Under the pieces are notes generated by a model. The model was not told where the DNA came from. It did not search any database and saw only the letters and a program-made list of their open reading frames with translations. Positions 50,772 to 57,259 of a stretch of 57,259 bases of DNA are shown in pieces. The translations under genes were made by a program, and so were the position numbers. How positions within the stretch are numbered: position 1 is the stretch's first letter; each line of letters opens with the position of its first letter. This DNA comes from Trinickia mobilis (GTDB lineage Bacteria > Pseudomonadota > Gammaproteobacteria > Burkholderiales > Burkholderiaceae), in the NCBI RefSeq assembly GCF_017315705.1, contig NZ_JAFLRF010000039.1:1-57259 (forward strand), written 5' to 3'.

Positions 50772-52184
50772 TCATGCTTCGAGCTGCTCCAGAACCTTTC
50801 CCTTCGTCTCGATGCCAAGAAAATGAACAGCCAACGCTGCAACAAACGGCACCGCCGCGAACATCGCAAACGCAGTGATGAGATTGCCGCCCATCGTCTG
50901 CGAGACGAGCGCCGGAGAAAAAATCGCCGTGATCTTGAGCACCGCGCTGCCGAGCCCGACGCCCGACACGCGGATGCTTGTCGGGTACAGCTCCGGCGTA
51001 TACACGTACGCGGTAATGAAGCCGCTTGACATGAACGCCAGTGCGAGCGAGCAAAAGGCCGCAACGACGTAGACGGACTCCCCGTGAAACACCGCAGCTA
51101 GAATCAGCGATAGCGTGCACAGAACGAACGACCATGTGATCACCGGCTTGCGGCCAACTTTGTCGACGATGAGCGCGCAGGTCAGCGATCCGAGCACGCC
51201 GAGCACCCAGCCAAGCACCCCCAAGTTGAGTGCAAGTTGCAACGAAGCGTGATAGACGGTCTTGTAGATGGTCGGGAGCCAGGTGGACAGTCCATACTGA
51301 ATGAAGCCGGCGGTGACCCAGATCGTTGCGACCGCGATCGTGCGCTTCAGATAGGCCCGGCTGAACAGATCCTGTACGCGGCGCTTCGGGTGACGGTGCA
51401 TGAGCGCCTCGAACTCGGCAATTTGCCGGACCGGCGCGAGCGGGCCCTTTACGCTTGCCTCGAACGCGCTGACGGCGCTGTCGGCTTCAGCCATTCGGCC
51501 GCGTTCGGCAAGCCAGCGCGGCGACTCCGGCACGAGTTTGGCGAGCACAAAGAAAAGGACGAGCGGCACCGCGCCGATGAAATACATCGTTTCCCAGCCG
51601 AAGCGCGGCACGATCCACGCACCCGCGATCATGGCGCCGAGCAAGCCGATCGGAAACACGATCTCGTACAGCATCACGAAGCGGCCTCGTCCGTGCGCGC
51701 GAGTGATCTCGTTGATGTACGTCGCCGCCACCGGTATTTCACCGCCAAGCCCGATCCCTTGAATGATCCGCAGCACGACGAATGCGACAAAGGTTGGCGC
51801 GAAACCGGAGGCGATGCTCGCGATGCCGATGATTCCCGAACTCCACGCAATCGCACGTACCCGGCCGTGCCGTTGCGCGAGCCAAGGAAACAGCAAGGCG
51901 CCGATCAATTGGCCGATCGCGCCGGACCCGATCAGGAACGCGACCTGCCCTGGCGTGAGCCCCCACTTGTGAATCAAGAGCGGCAGCGTCACCGCGATCG
52001 CGATGACGTCGAAGCCGTCGAAAAACGTCGCCAGCCCGATCAGGATTCTCGCGCGCACCTGCATCGCGTTGGCAGGAAGCCGCTCGAGGCGCGCAATGAT
52101 CGATCCCTGGGTGACGGCCTCGATTGCGCCGGCGGCGGCACGGGCACTGCCCTCTTCCACGGCTCCAATATTGATGGTTCTCAT
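50772..52184 (-). CDS. MFS transporter of a catabolic operon
   Basis: Twelve-helix major facilitator of 470 residues. Helix 1 carries GLATFFDGFDVIAIAVTLPL, characteristic of metabolite:proton symporters for aromatic acids; the loop after helix 2 reads PWLAQRHGRVRAI, and the matching loop in the second half is LIVDKVGRKPVITW. The ATG at 52184 has AAGGAG upstream; a longer open frame runs back through the reductase gene and is a shadow. It is the last visible gene of the operon, 26 bases after the reductase, and should import the operon's substrate. Confidence 0.87.
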   Translation of the reverse strand: MRTINIGAVEEGSARAAAGAIEAVTQGSIIARLERLPANAMQVRARILIGLATFFDGFDVIAIAVTLPLLIHKWGLTPGQVAFLIGSGAIGQLIGALLFPWLAQRHGRVRAIAWSSGIIGIASIASGFAPTFVAFVVLRIIQGIGLGGEIPVAATYINEITRAHGRGRFVMLYEIVFPIGLLGAMIAGAWIVPRFGWETMYFIGAVPLVLFFVLAKLVPESPRWLAERGRMAEADSAVSAFEASVKGPLAPVRQIAEFEALMHRHPKRRVQDLFSRAYLKRTIAVATIWVTAGFIQYGLSTWLPTIYKTVYHASLQLALNLGVLGWVLGVLGSLTCALIVDKVGRKPVITWSFVLCTLSLILAAVFHGESVYVVAAFCSLALAFMSSGFITAYVYTPELYPTSIRVSGVGLGSAVLKITAIFSPALVSQTMGGNLITAFAMFAAVPFVAALAVHFLGIETKGKVLEQLEA

Positions 52185-52210
52185 CCTTGAGTCTCCTTTG
52201 TTTGTCGTTA

Positions 52211-53464
52211 TCAGGCGAGCGCACGTCCGACGTCGGCGAGGGCTGCCGCGTCGACCGTGAGCCCCTGGCTCATCCATTTGCGTGCGAGCTTCAGTTCGCG
52301 CGGCGTGTTGATCGCGATCACGCCGTGAATCGCGCCCCCCTTCAGGAAGTACAGCGTCGCGCGCCTGGCCGCCATGTCGCCGCGCACCGCAATCTCGGCA
52401 TCGGCCGGGATGTCGCCGAGAATCTGCAGATTCACGTCGTATTGATCCGACCAGAACCACGGGATTTCTTCGTAGGGCGAGCGAACGCCGAGCACGGCCT
52501 TCGCTACCGCGATGGCTTGGTTCTGCGCGTTGGCCCACGACTCGAGGCGCACGCGGCGCTTCAGCCACGCGTTCGGATGGTTCGCGACGTCGCCGCATGC
52601 GAAGATCGACGCGTCGTCGGACATGCCGTATTCGTCGACGACGATGCCGTCGTCGACATGCAACCCCGCCGCTACGGCAAGCGACGTATGGGGCGCGAGA
52701 CCGACGCCCGCGACGGCGAAGTCTGCGTCGAGCGTCGATCCGTCAGCGAGCGTCGCGCGCACCCGGCCCGGATCGCCGGGATGGTCCTCGAGCGCGGCAA
52801 GCGATGCGCCCAGGCGCACGTCGGCGCCGTTCGCGCGATGCAGTTCGAGCAGAAAGTCCGATACGGCCGGCGGCACCGAGCGCGCGCACAAACGCGGCGC
52901 CCCCTCGACGATCGTCGCATCGACGTTCAATTTGCGCGCCGTCGCCGCGACTTCGAGGCCTATCCATCCGCCCCCGACTACGAGCACCCTCCGGCTGGTG
53001 CGCAACTGCTCGCCGAGCGCCACGGCATCGTCAAGCGTGCGCAGGTAGCGCAGATTCCCGGTCCCGACAATCGATTCCGGCAGACGCCGGGCGGCGCCGC
53101 CAGTCGCAATCACGACGCGGTCGTATTCGACTTCGCGGCCGCTTTGCGTGCGTACGACACGGCGAACACGGTCGATCGACGTGGCGTAGTCGGGCTGCCA
53201 CGCTTCGACGCCGAGCGCGGTGAACGCATCGGGGGCCACGAGCCGCACCGTTTCGATGCCGGCCTCGCCGGAAAGCACCGCTTTCGACAGCGGCGGACGC
53301 TCATACGGCAGGTGGATCTCGTCGGCGATCATCACGAGCCGGCCCGCGAAGCCCTCTTTGCGCAGCGTCTTGACGACCCACCCCGCTGCCTGCCCGCCGC
53401 CGATCACGACGACGGTACGAAGCCCGGCGCCCACGGAACCTGCCTGAAACGGTGCTTCAGTCAT
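52211..53464 (-). CDS. FAD-dependent ferredoxin/rubredoxin-type reductase
   Basis: Protein of 417 residues like the reductase components of Rieske dioxygenases (BphA4/HcaD type). FAD motif: TVVVIGGGQAAGWVVKTLRK; the block HLPYERPPLSKAVLSG is diagnostic; the NAD(P)H loop is VLVVGGGWIGLEVAATARKL; the second FAD motif is DASIFACGDVANHPN. It transfers electrons from NADH to a ferredoxin that feeds an oxygenase; neither a ferredoxin nor a Rieske oxygenase is in the window, so these may lie beyond the right edge. Its start overlaps the dioxygenase end by 8 bases. Confidence 0.9.
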   Translation of the reverse strand: MTEAPFQAGSVGAGLRTVVVIGGGQAAGWVVKTLRKEGFAGRLVMIADEIHLPYERPPLSKAVLSGEAGIETVRLVAPDAFTALGVEAWQPDYATSIDRVRRVVRTQSGREVEYDRVVIATGGAARRLPESIVGTGNLRYLRTLDDAVALGEQLRTSRRVLVVGGGWIGLEVAATARKLNVDATIVEGAPRLCARSVPPAVSDFLLELHRANGADVRLGASLAALEDHPGDPGRVRATLADGSTLDADFAVAGVGLAPHTSLAVAAGLHVDDGIVVDEYGMSDDASIFACGDVANHPNAWLKRRVRLESWANAQNQAIAVAKAVLGVRSPYEEIPWFWSDQYDVNLQILGDIPADAEIAVRGDMAARRATLYFLKGGAIHGVIAINTPRELKLARKWMSQGLTVDAAALADVGRALA

Positions 53465-54422
53465 CTTTGCGCTCCGTCATGAACCGGCCGGCCGGCGCGG
53501 GCGCGTTTTTCTGACGACGCGTGTTGCCGTCGAGGCCGGCTTCGATCGCCCATTCCGCGAACACGGTGGGACCGGGCTCGAATTCGCGCGGCTGCCACGC
53601 CGGCGTAAGGACATCCTCGTCGGCGTAATACTCGATCAGGCCGCCGGCAGGATTCTGGAAATACCAGAAGTACGCCGAGGAGACCGGATGCCGCCCTGGG
53701 CCGAGCTGTGTCGTCCAGCCGCAGCGGCTGATGTGCATGCCGCCGCCGAACACTTCATGAATGTCGCGCACCGTAAAGGCGACGTGGTTCAGGCCGCGCT
53801 TGCCGTCCGGCAGTTGCAGCAGGAACAGGTCGTGGTGGCCGCCGTGCGGCGCGCAGCGCATGAAGGCGCCGCGCCCCGGGTAGCGGTCCGAGGTCTCGAA
53901 GCCGAGCAGTTCGTGATAGAACGCTTCTTGCTCGACGAGCCGGTTCGTGAAGAACACGACATGCCCAACCTCGACCGGTTCGGCCCGCTCGTATATCGTG
54001 CTCGGCTGATCGACGCGAAGCGTCTCGCCCCATACGTTCGAAAGCGAGCCCTTGATGTCGAGCGCTCGCTTTCTGGTCGCTTCGACACGAATCGCCATGC
54101 CGTTCGGATCGATGCAGCCGACGGCCTCCTCCGCTTCGAAATGGCCCGGCTGCCCCGCGAAGCGGCCGCGCAGCGCGTCGAGTTCCGCGCGCGTCGCGAC
54201 GCCCCACGTGACTTCGCGCAGCGTCGGCCCCGCCTCGAACGCGGGCGGCAGGGACGGATCGTTGCTGTCGACCGCGAGCACCGTGCAACCGTTCAGCGTT
54301 TCGAAGCGCGCGCTCGTTTCGTCGTGCGCGACTTCCTTCAAGCCCCAATCCGCGAAAAACCGCCGGCAAGCCGCGAGATCCGTCACGCCGTAAGTAACCT
54401 GCTCTATGCCAAGAATCGTCAT
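53457..54422 (-). CDS. Two-domain extradiol (VOC) ring-cleavage dioxygenase
   Basis: Protein of 321 residues made of two vicinal-oxygen-chelate domains (about 5-120 and 150-275), as in type I extradiol dioxygenases. The second domain keeps the three iron ligands: H154 in VGHVVFFTN, H213 in GLNHVAFTV and E264 in GGLIEYYADED. It should cleave a catechol-type ring next to a hydroxyl group. The substrate is unknown; the sequence is not close to the classical biphenyl or catechol enzymes as far as I can tell. GAGG precedes the ATG at 54422, and only 11 bases separate it from the aldehyde dehydrogenase gene. Confidence 0.88.
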   Translation of the reverse strand: MTILGIEQVTYGVTDLAACRRFFADWGLKEVAHDETSARFETLNGCTVLAVDSNDPSLPPAFEAGPTLREVTWGVATRAELDALRGRFAGQPGHFEAEEAVGCIDPNGMAIRVEATRKRALDIKGSLSNVWGETLRVDQPSTIYERAEPVEVGHVVFFTNRLVEQEAFYHELLGFETSDRYPGRGAFMRCAPHGGHHDLFLLQLPDGKRGLNHVAFTVRDIHEVFGGGMHISRCGWTTQLGPGRHPVSSAYFWYFQNPAGGLIEYYADEDVLTPAWQPREFEPGPTVFAEWAIEAGLDGNTRRQKNAPAPAGRFMTERKDD

Positions 54423-54433
54423 GACCGACCTCT

Positions 54434-55924
54434 TCAATTCGCCCACGGCAGCGGTGCGTCATTCAAGCCCCAGTAGAGGCTCTTTTGCTGCATGTACTCG
54501 CGGATGCCAAGCCGGCCCTTCTCGCGGCCCATGCCGCTTTCCTTCCAGCCCGAGAACGGTGTCGAGATCGAGAACAGCTTGTAGGTGTTGATCCACACGG
54601 TGCCCGTTTCGAGCGCACGGGCCACGCGCCATGCGCGCTTGTAGTCGCGCGTCCAGATGCCGGCGGCGAGGCCGAACACGCTGTCGTTGGCGTGCTGGAC
54701 GAGCGAGGCTTCGTCGTCGAACGGCATCGCGACGAGCACCGGCCCGAAGATTTCTTCCTGGCAAATGCGCGCGCTGTTCGCGAGGCCATCGAGGATCGTC
54801 GGCTGATAGAAGAAGCCGTTTTCGCGTCCGTCGCCGGCCGGGCGCTCGCCGCCGCACAGCAGGCGGCCGCCTTCCTGAAGACCGAGCGCGACGTAGCGTT
54901 CGACCGATTCGCGATGCTGCGCGGAAATCAATGGCCCCATTTGCGTCTCGACGCGCGAGGGATCGCCGACGCGCAAGCGCCGCGCGCCCTCCACGAGCCG
55001 CTCCATGAATGCGCGGTAGATCGAGCGCTGCACGAACAACCGCGAGCCCGCGATGCAAGCTTCGCCCGACGAACTGAAAATGCCGTACAGCACGCCGTTG
55101 ACCGCGTGATCGAGATCGGCGTCGTCGAACACGATGGTCGGCGACTTGCCGCCGAGTTCGAGCGAGACGGGCATGAGCTTCTCGGCGGCGATGCGCGCGA
55201 TGCCGCGGCCCACCGAGGTGCCGCCCGTAAACGACACCTTCTTGACGAGCGGATGGCGCACGAGCGCGTCCCCGACTACCGAACCCTTGCCGGGCAGCAC
55301 GCTCAGCACGCCCTTCGGCACGCCGGCTTCCTCGCAGATGCGTGCGAGCGCGAGCGAAACGAGCGGCGTGACTTCGGCCGGCTTCAGCACGACCGCATTG
55401 CCGGCCGCAAGGGCGGGCGCAAGCTTCTGCGCATCGGACGCAATCGGAGAATTCCACGGCGTGATCGCACCGATCACGCCGAGCGGCTCGTGCACGCTCA
55501 TCGTCAGATAGTCGCCGCGCGACGGCGTCAGATCTTCGTCAAGCGTTTCGAGGCACGCGGCGAAGTAGCGGAAGGTATTGGCGGCGCTCGCCACGAGTGC
55601 GCGGGTTTCGCCGATCGGCTTGCCGTTGTCGCGCCGCTGCAATTGCGCGAGCGCTTCGTGGCGCGCGCCGATCAGCTCGGCGACGCGGTACAGCACGCTC
55701 GCGCGCTGATGCGGCTTCAGGCCAGCCCAGTTCGCGTCGCGCCATGCCGCATCCGCGGCTTCGATGGCTTCGCGCGCGTCTTCGGCGTCAGCTGTCGAGA
55801 TTTCCGCGTTGATCGTCTGGTCTGCCGGGTACACGCTTCTGTACGGCGCGCCGCGGCCTTGCCGCCACTCGCCGCCAATCAGGATGTCGCCCGACGGAAC
55901 GAGGCTCGAATCGAAATCAGTCAT
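54434..55924 (-). CDS. NAD(P)-dependent aldehyde dehydrogenase
   Basis: Aldehyde dehydrogenase of 496 residues. Catalytic residues are visible: nucleophile C290 in SSGEACIAGSR, general base E256 in VSLELGGKSP, N158 in ITPWNSPIA and K181 in VVLKPAEVTP. The glycine loop of the cofactor site is VSFTGGTSVGRGIA. It resembles betaine-aldehyde and 2-hydroxymuconic-semialdehyde dehydrogenases; beside an extradiol dioxygenase the second activity is attractive, but product aldehydes of the neighbouring TPP enzyme are also possible. The ATG at 55924 lies 39 bases after the aspartate-dehydrogenase-like gene. Confidence 0.92.
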   Translation of the reverse strand: MTDFDSSLVPSGDILIGGEWRQGRGAPYRSVYPADQTINAEISTADAEDAREAIEAADAAWRDANWAGLKPHQRASVLYRVAELIGARHEALAQLQRRDNGKPIGETRALVASAANTFRYFAACLETLDEDLTPSRGDYLTMSVHEPLGVIGAITPWNSPIASDAQKLAPALAAGNAVVLKPAEVTPLVSLALARICEEAGVPKGVLSVLPGKGSVVGDALVRHPLVKKVSFTGGTSVGRGIARIAAEKLMPVSLELGGKSPTIVFDDADLDHAVNGVLYGIFSSSGEACIAGSRLFVQRSIYRAFMERLVEGARRLRVGDPSRVETQMGPLISAQHRESVERYVALGLQEGGRLLCGGERPAGDGRENGFFYQPTILDGLANSARICQEEIFGPVLVAMPFDDEASLVQHANDSVFGLAAGIWTRDYKRAWRVARALETGTVWINTYKLFSISTPFSGWKESGMGREKGRLGIREYMQQKSLYWGLNDAPLPWAN

Positions 55925-55963
55925 GTGTGTCGTCCGTCAGATCGTTTGCGTCGACCTACGCCG

Positions 55964-56806
55964 TCAGATCACGCAGCGCGCCGCGCGATTGCGCAGCGCA
56001 CGGAGCGCGCTGAAGGCCGTCAAAGCCGAGGTCTTGGGGTTGTCGGGGAGCGGCTTGCCGCATATTTCGAGCGACATTTCGCCGAACGCACCGCGCGCGA
56101 TGACGCGATGCACGTTGCGCATCACGTTCGGGTCGGCGATCAGACGCACTTTCGTTTCGTCGAGCCCGAGGCCCGCGAGCGCGATGGTCGCGGCGACGTT
56201 CGCGTTCTTCGGAAAGAGCCGCGCGGCGTCGCGCGCGCTGCCTTCGAAAATCACGCGTTGATCGGTCATCGCGTGCAGATCGCAGAGCACTTCCGCCGGC
56301 GTGCCGAGCCAGCCGAGCGGCGGCTTGCGGCCGATGTACACCACTTCGTCGAGGCCGCCGAGCTTCGCTGCCGCGAGCGCATCGACGCCGCCGATCGCGC
56401 CGGACAAGAGCGTGAGCGTCGCATCGCCTTCGTCGGCGGCGGCGGACAACGCGTCGAGCAGCGCGAGGTCCGACAGCGCGCCGATCGACGCCACCGCGCA
56501 ATCGGTGCCGGCCTTCAAGAGCGGCACGACGTGATCGACGAGCGCGCTATGCCCCGCGCATTCGAGCGCAAAGTGCGGACGGCTCGACAGCGCCGCGACC
56601 GACGACACCACGTCGACGCCTTTGCCTACCGCTTCGCGCACCGTGGCCGCCTGATGCTCCGGCACGATCACGTGCGAGACGTGCACGTGAGGGTCGGCGG
56701 CTGCCGAGCGATAGACGGTTTGCCCGATTGCGCCGAAGCCGATCATCGCGACATCGATCGGCGCGAGATGCCCGCGGCGATGCTCGTCCTGCAGACTGTC
56801 ACGCAT
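55964..56806 (-). CDS. Aspartate dehydrogenase (NadX)-like oxidoreductase
   Basis: Protein of 280 residues with an N-terminal NAD-binding Rossmann domain ([20 protein letters not shown]) and the C-terminal domain of the aspartate dehydrogenase family ([33 protein letters not shown]). True NadX oxidises aspartate to iminosuccinate for NAD synthesis. Here it lies in a catabolic operon without nadA or nadC, so a different substrate, for instance an amino or imino acid from ring degradation, is more likely. AGGAG precedes the ATG at 56806. It overlaps the upstream gene by 8 bases. Confidence 0.83.
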   Translation of the reverse strand: MRDSLQDEHRRGHLAPIDVAMIGFGAIGQTVYRSAAADPHVHVSHVIVPEHQAATVREAVGKGVDVVSSVAALSSRPHFALECAGHSALVDHVVPLLKAGTDCAVASIGALSDLALLDALSAAADEGDATLTLLSGAIGGVDALAAAKLGGLDEVVYIGRKPPLGWLGTPAEVLCDLHAMTDQRVIFEGSARDAARLFPKNANVAATIALAGLGLDETKVRLIADPNVMRNVHRVIARGAFGEMSLEICGKPLPDNPKTSALTAFSALRALRNRAARCVI

Positions 56807-57259
56807 GTTCAGGCTCCTCGGTCTTCACCGGCGGGCCGGCGAACGCCGTCGCGAACTGGCCGATCGAGAGCATGTCGACTTCGACGAGCACCGGCCCCTC
56901 TTTCGCGAGACCTTCGCGGATGACCGCATCGGCCGCATCGAGCGACGAGATGCGGTAGTGCGTGAGACCGAGGCTCGCGCAGAACTGCGCGAAGTCCGGC
57001 TGGTGCAGATCGACGTAGTAGCGGCGCCCGCCGTACTGCGCGTCCTGGATGTTGCGGATCACGCCGTAGCACTGGTCGTTCATCAGCACGATCATCACGT
57101 CGGCGTTTTCCTGCACGGCCGTCGCGAGCTCGCCGACGTTGACCATCAAGCCGCCGTCGCCGACGAGGCAAACCGTCTTCGCAGCCGATCCGGCGAGCGC
57201 CGCGCCGATCGCCATCTGCATGCCCTGGCCGATGCCGCCGCCCAGCGCATGCACGCCTG
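56799..57259 (-). CDS. Thiamine pyrophosphate-dependent enzyme, C-terminal part (5' end cut by window)
   Basis: The last 152 codons of a TPP enzyme of the acetolactate synthase/benzoylformate decarboxylase group. The TPP motif begins [20 protein letters not shown] and ends at [12 protein letters not shown], the usual GDG to N spacing. The C-terminal strand reads [18 protein letters not shown]. The coding frame runs off the right edge. It is the first gene of the catabolic operon seen here and would decarboxylate or join a 2-oxo acid; the aldehyde dehydrogenase downstream could take its product. Confidence 0.87.
   Translation of the reverse strand, partial: GVHALGGGIGQGMQMAIGAALAGSAAKTVCLVGDGGLMVNVGELATAVQENADVMIVLMNDQCYGVIRNIQDAQYGGRRYYVDLHQPDFAQFCASLGLTHYRISSLDAADAVIREGLAKEGPVLVEVDMLSIGQFATAFAGPPVKTEEPEHA

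Noticed and set aside
1-57259. CRISPR arrays, tRNA and rRNA genes
   Set aside because: No regularly spaced direct repeats and no cloverleaf or rRNA signature were seen on either strand.

Overview
The window looks like chromosomal DNA of a Burkholderiaceae member (Burkholderia, Paraburkholderia or Trinickia type). The evidence is high-GC coding with strong third-position GC, the order flhD-flhC-motA-motB-cheY-cheA, a Burkholderia-type H-NS protein and porin, rpsU, and intergenic repeats of a kind common in Burkholderiales. No tRNA, rRNA or CRISPR array was seen. All calls come from reading the sequence; no database search was run.

Region 1 (1-6680) holds the flagellar master regulator and motor genes on the minus strand: flhD, flhC, then motA, motB, cheY and the first 310 codons of cheA, behind a good sigma-28 promoter. 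A family-4 glycosyltransferase faces the other way. Region 2 (6681-13700) is ordinary housekeeping: an H-NS-like protein, a secreted histidine phosphatase, a Cof-type HAD phosphatase, a BadF/GlcNAc-kinase-type sugar kinase, tag, rpsU and an aldo-keto reductase. A palindromic repeat family lies between genes in regions 1 and 2, including one copy inserted inside another.

Region 3 (13840-34870) is the flagellar filament and its decoration: a TPR-glycosyltransferase divergent from fliC, then fliC, fliD, fliS and fliT. A fusion of a hexapeptide acyltransferase, TPRs and an O-GlcNAc-transferase domain follows. Ten more genes run in the same direction, many overlapping at stop/start codons: ATP-grasp, SerC-like, two DegT-type aminotransferases, WbqC, a PhyH-type dioxygenase, three methyltransferases and an ATP-grasp/HAD fusion. 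The likely product is an amino-sugar-containing, methylated and acylated glycan for the filament. FliC and FliD are very large and almost devoid of Lys and Arg.

Region 4 (35090-46571) contains a seven-gene minus-strand operon: MFS transporter, PyrK-like, PyrD (type 1B), an M20 N-carbamoyl-amino-acid amidohydrolase, PyrC, aspartate ammonia-lyase and PyrE. Read together these encode the whole reductive route orotate -> dihydroorotate -> N-carbamoylaspartate -> aspartate -> fumarate, plus uptake and salvage to OMP. A porin and a divergent XRE regulator sit upstream and may belong to the system. This is the most striking system in the window.

Region 5 (46665-57259) starts with a small unknown gene, an IS3-family remnant into which a glutathione reductase gene now reads, a GST and a LysR regulator. 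A catabolic operon of aromatic-degradation type follows: TPP enzyme, aspartate-dehydrogenase-like, aldehyde dehydrogenase, two-domain extradiol dioxygenase, ferredoxin reductase and MFS transporter. It runs off the right end.
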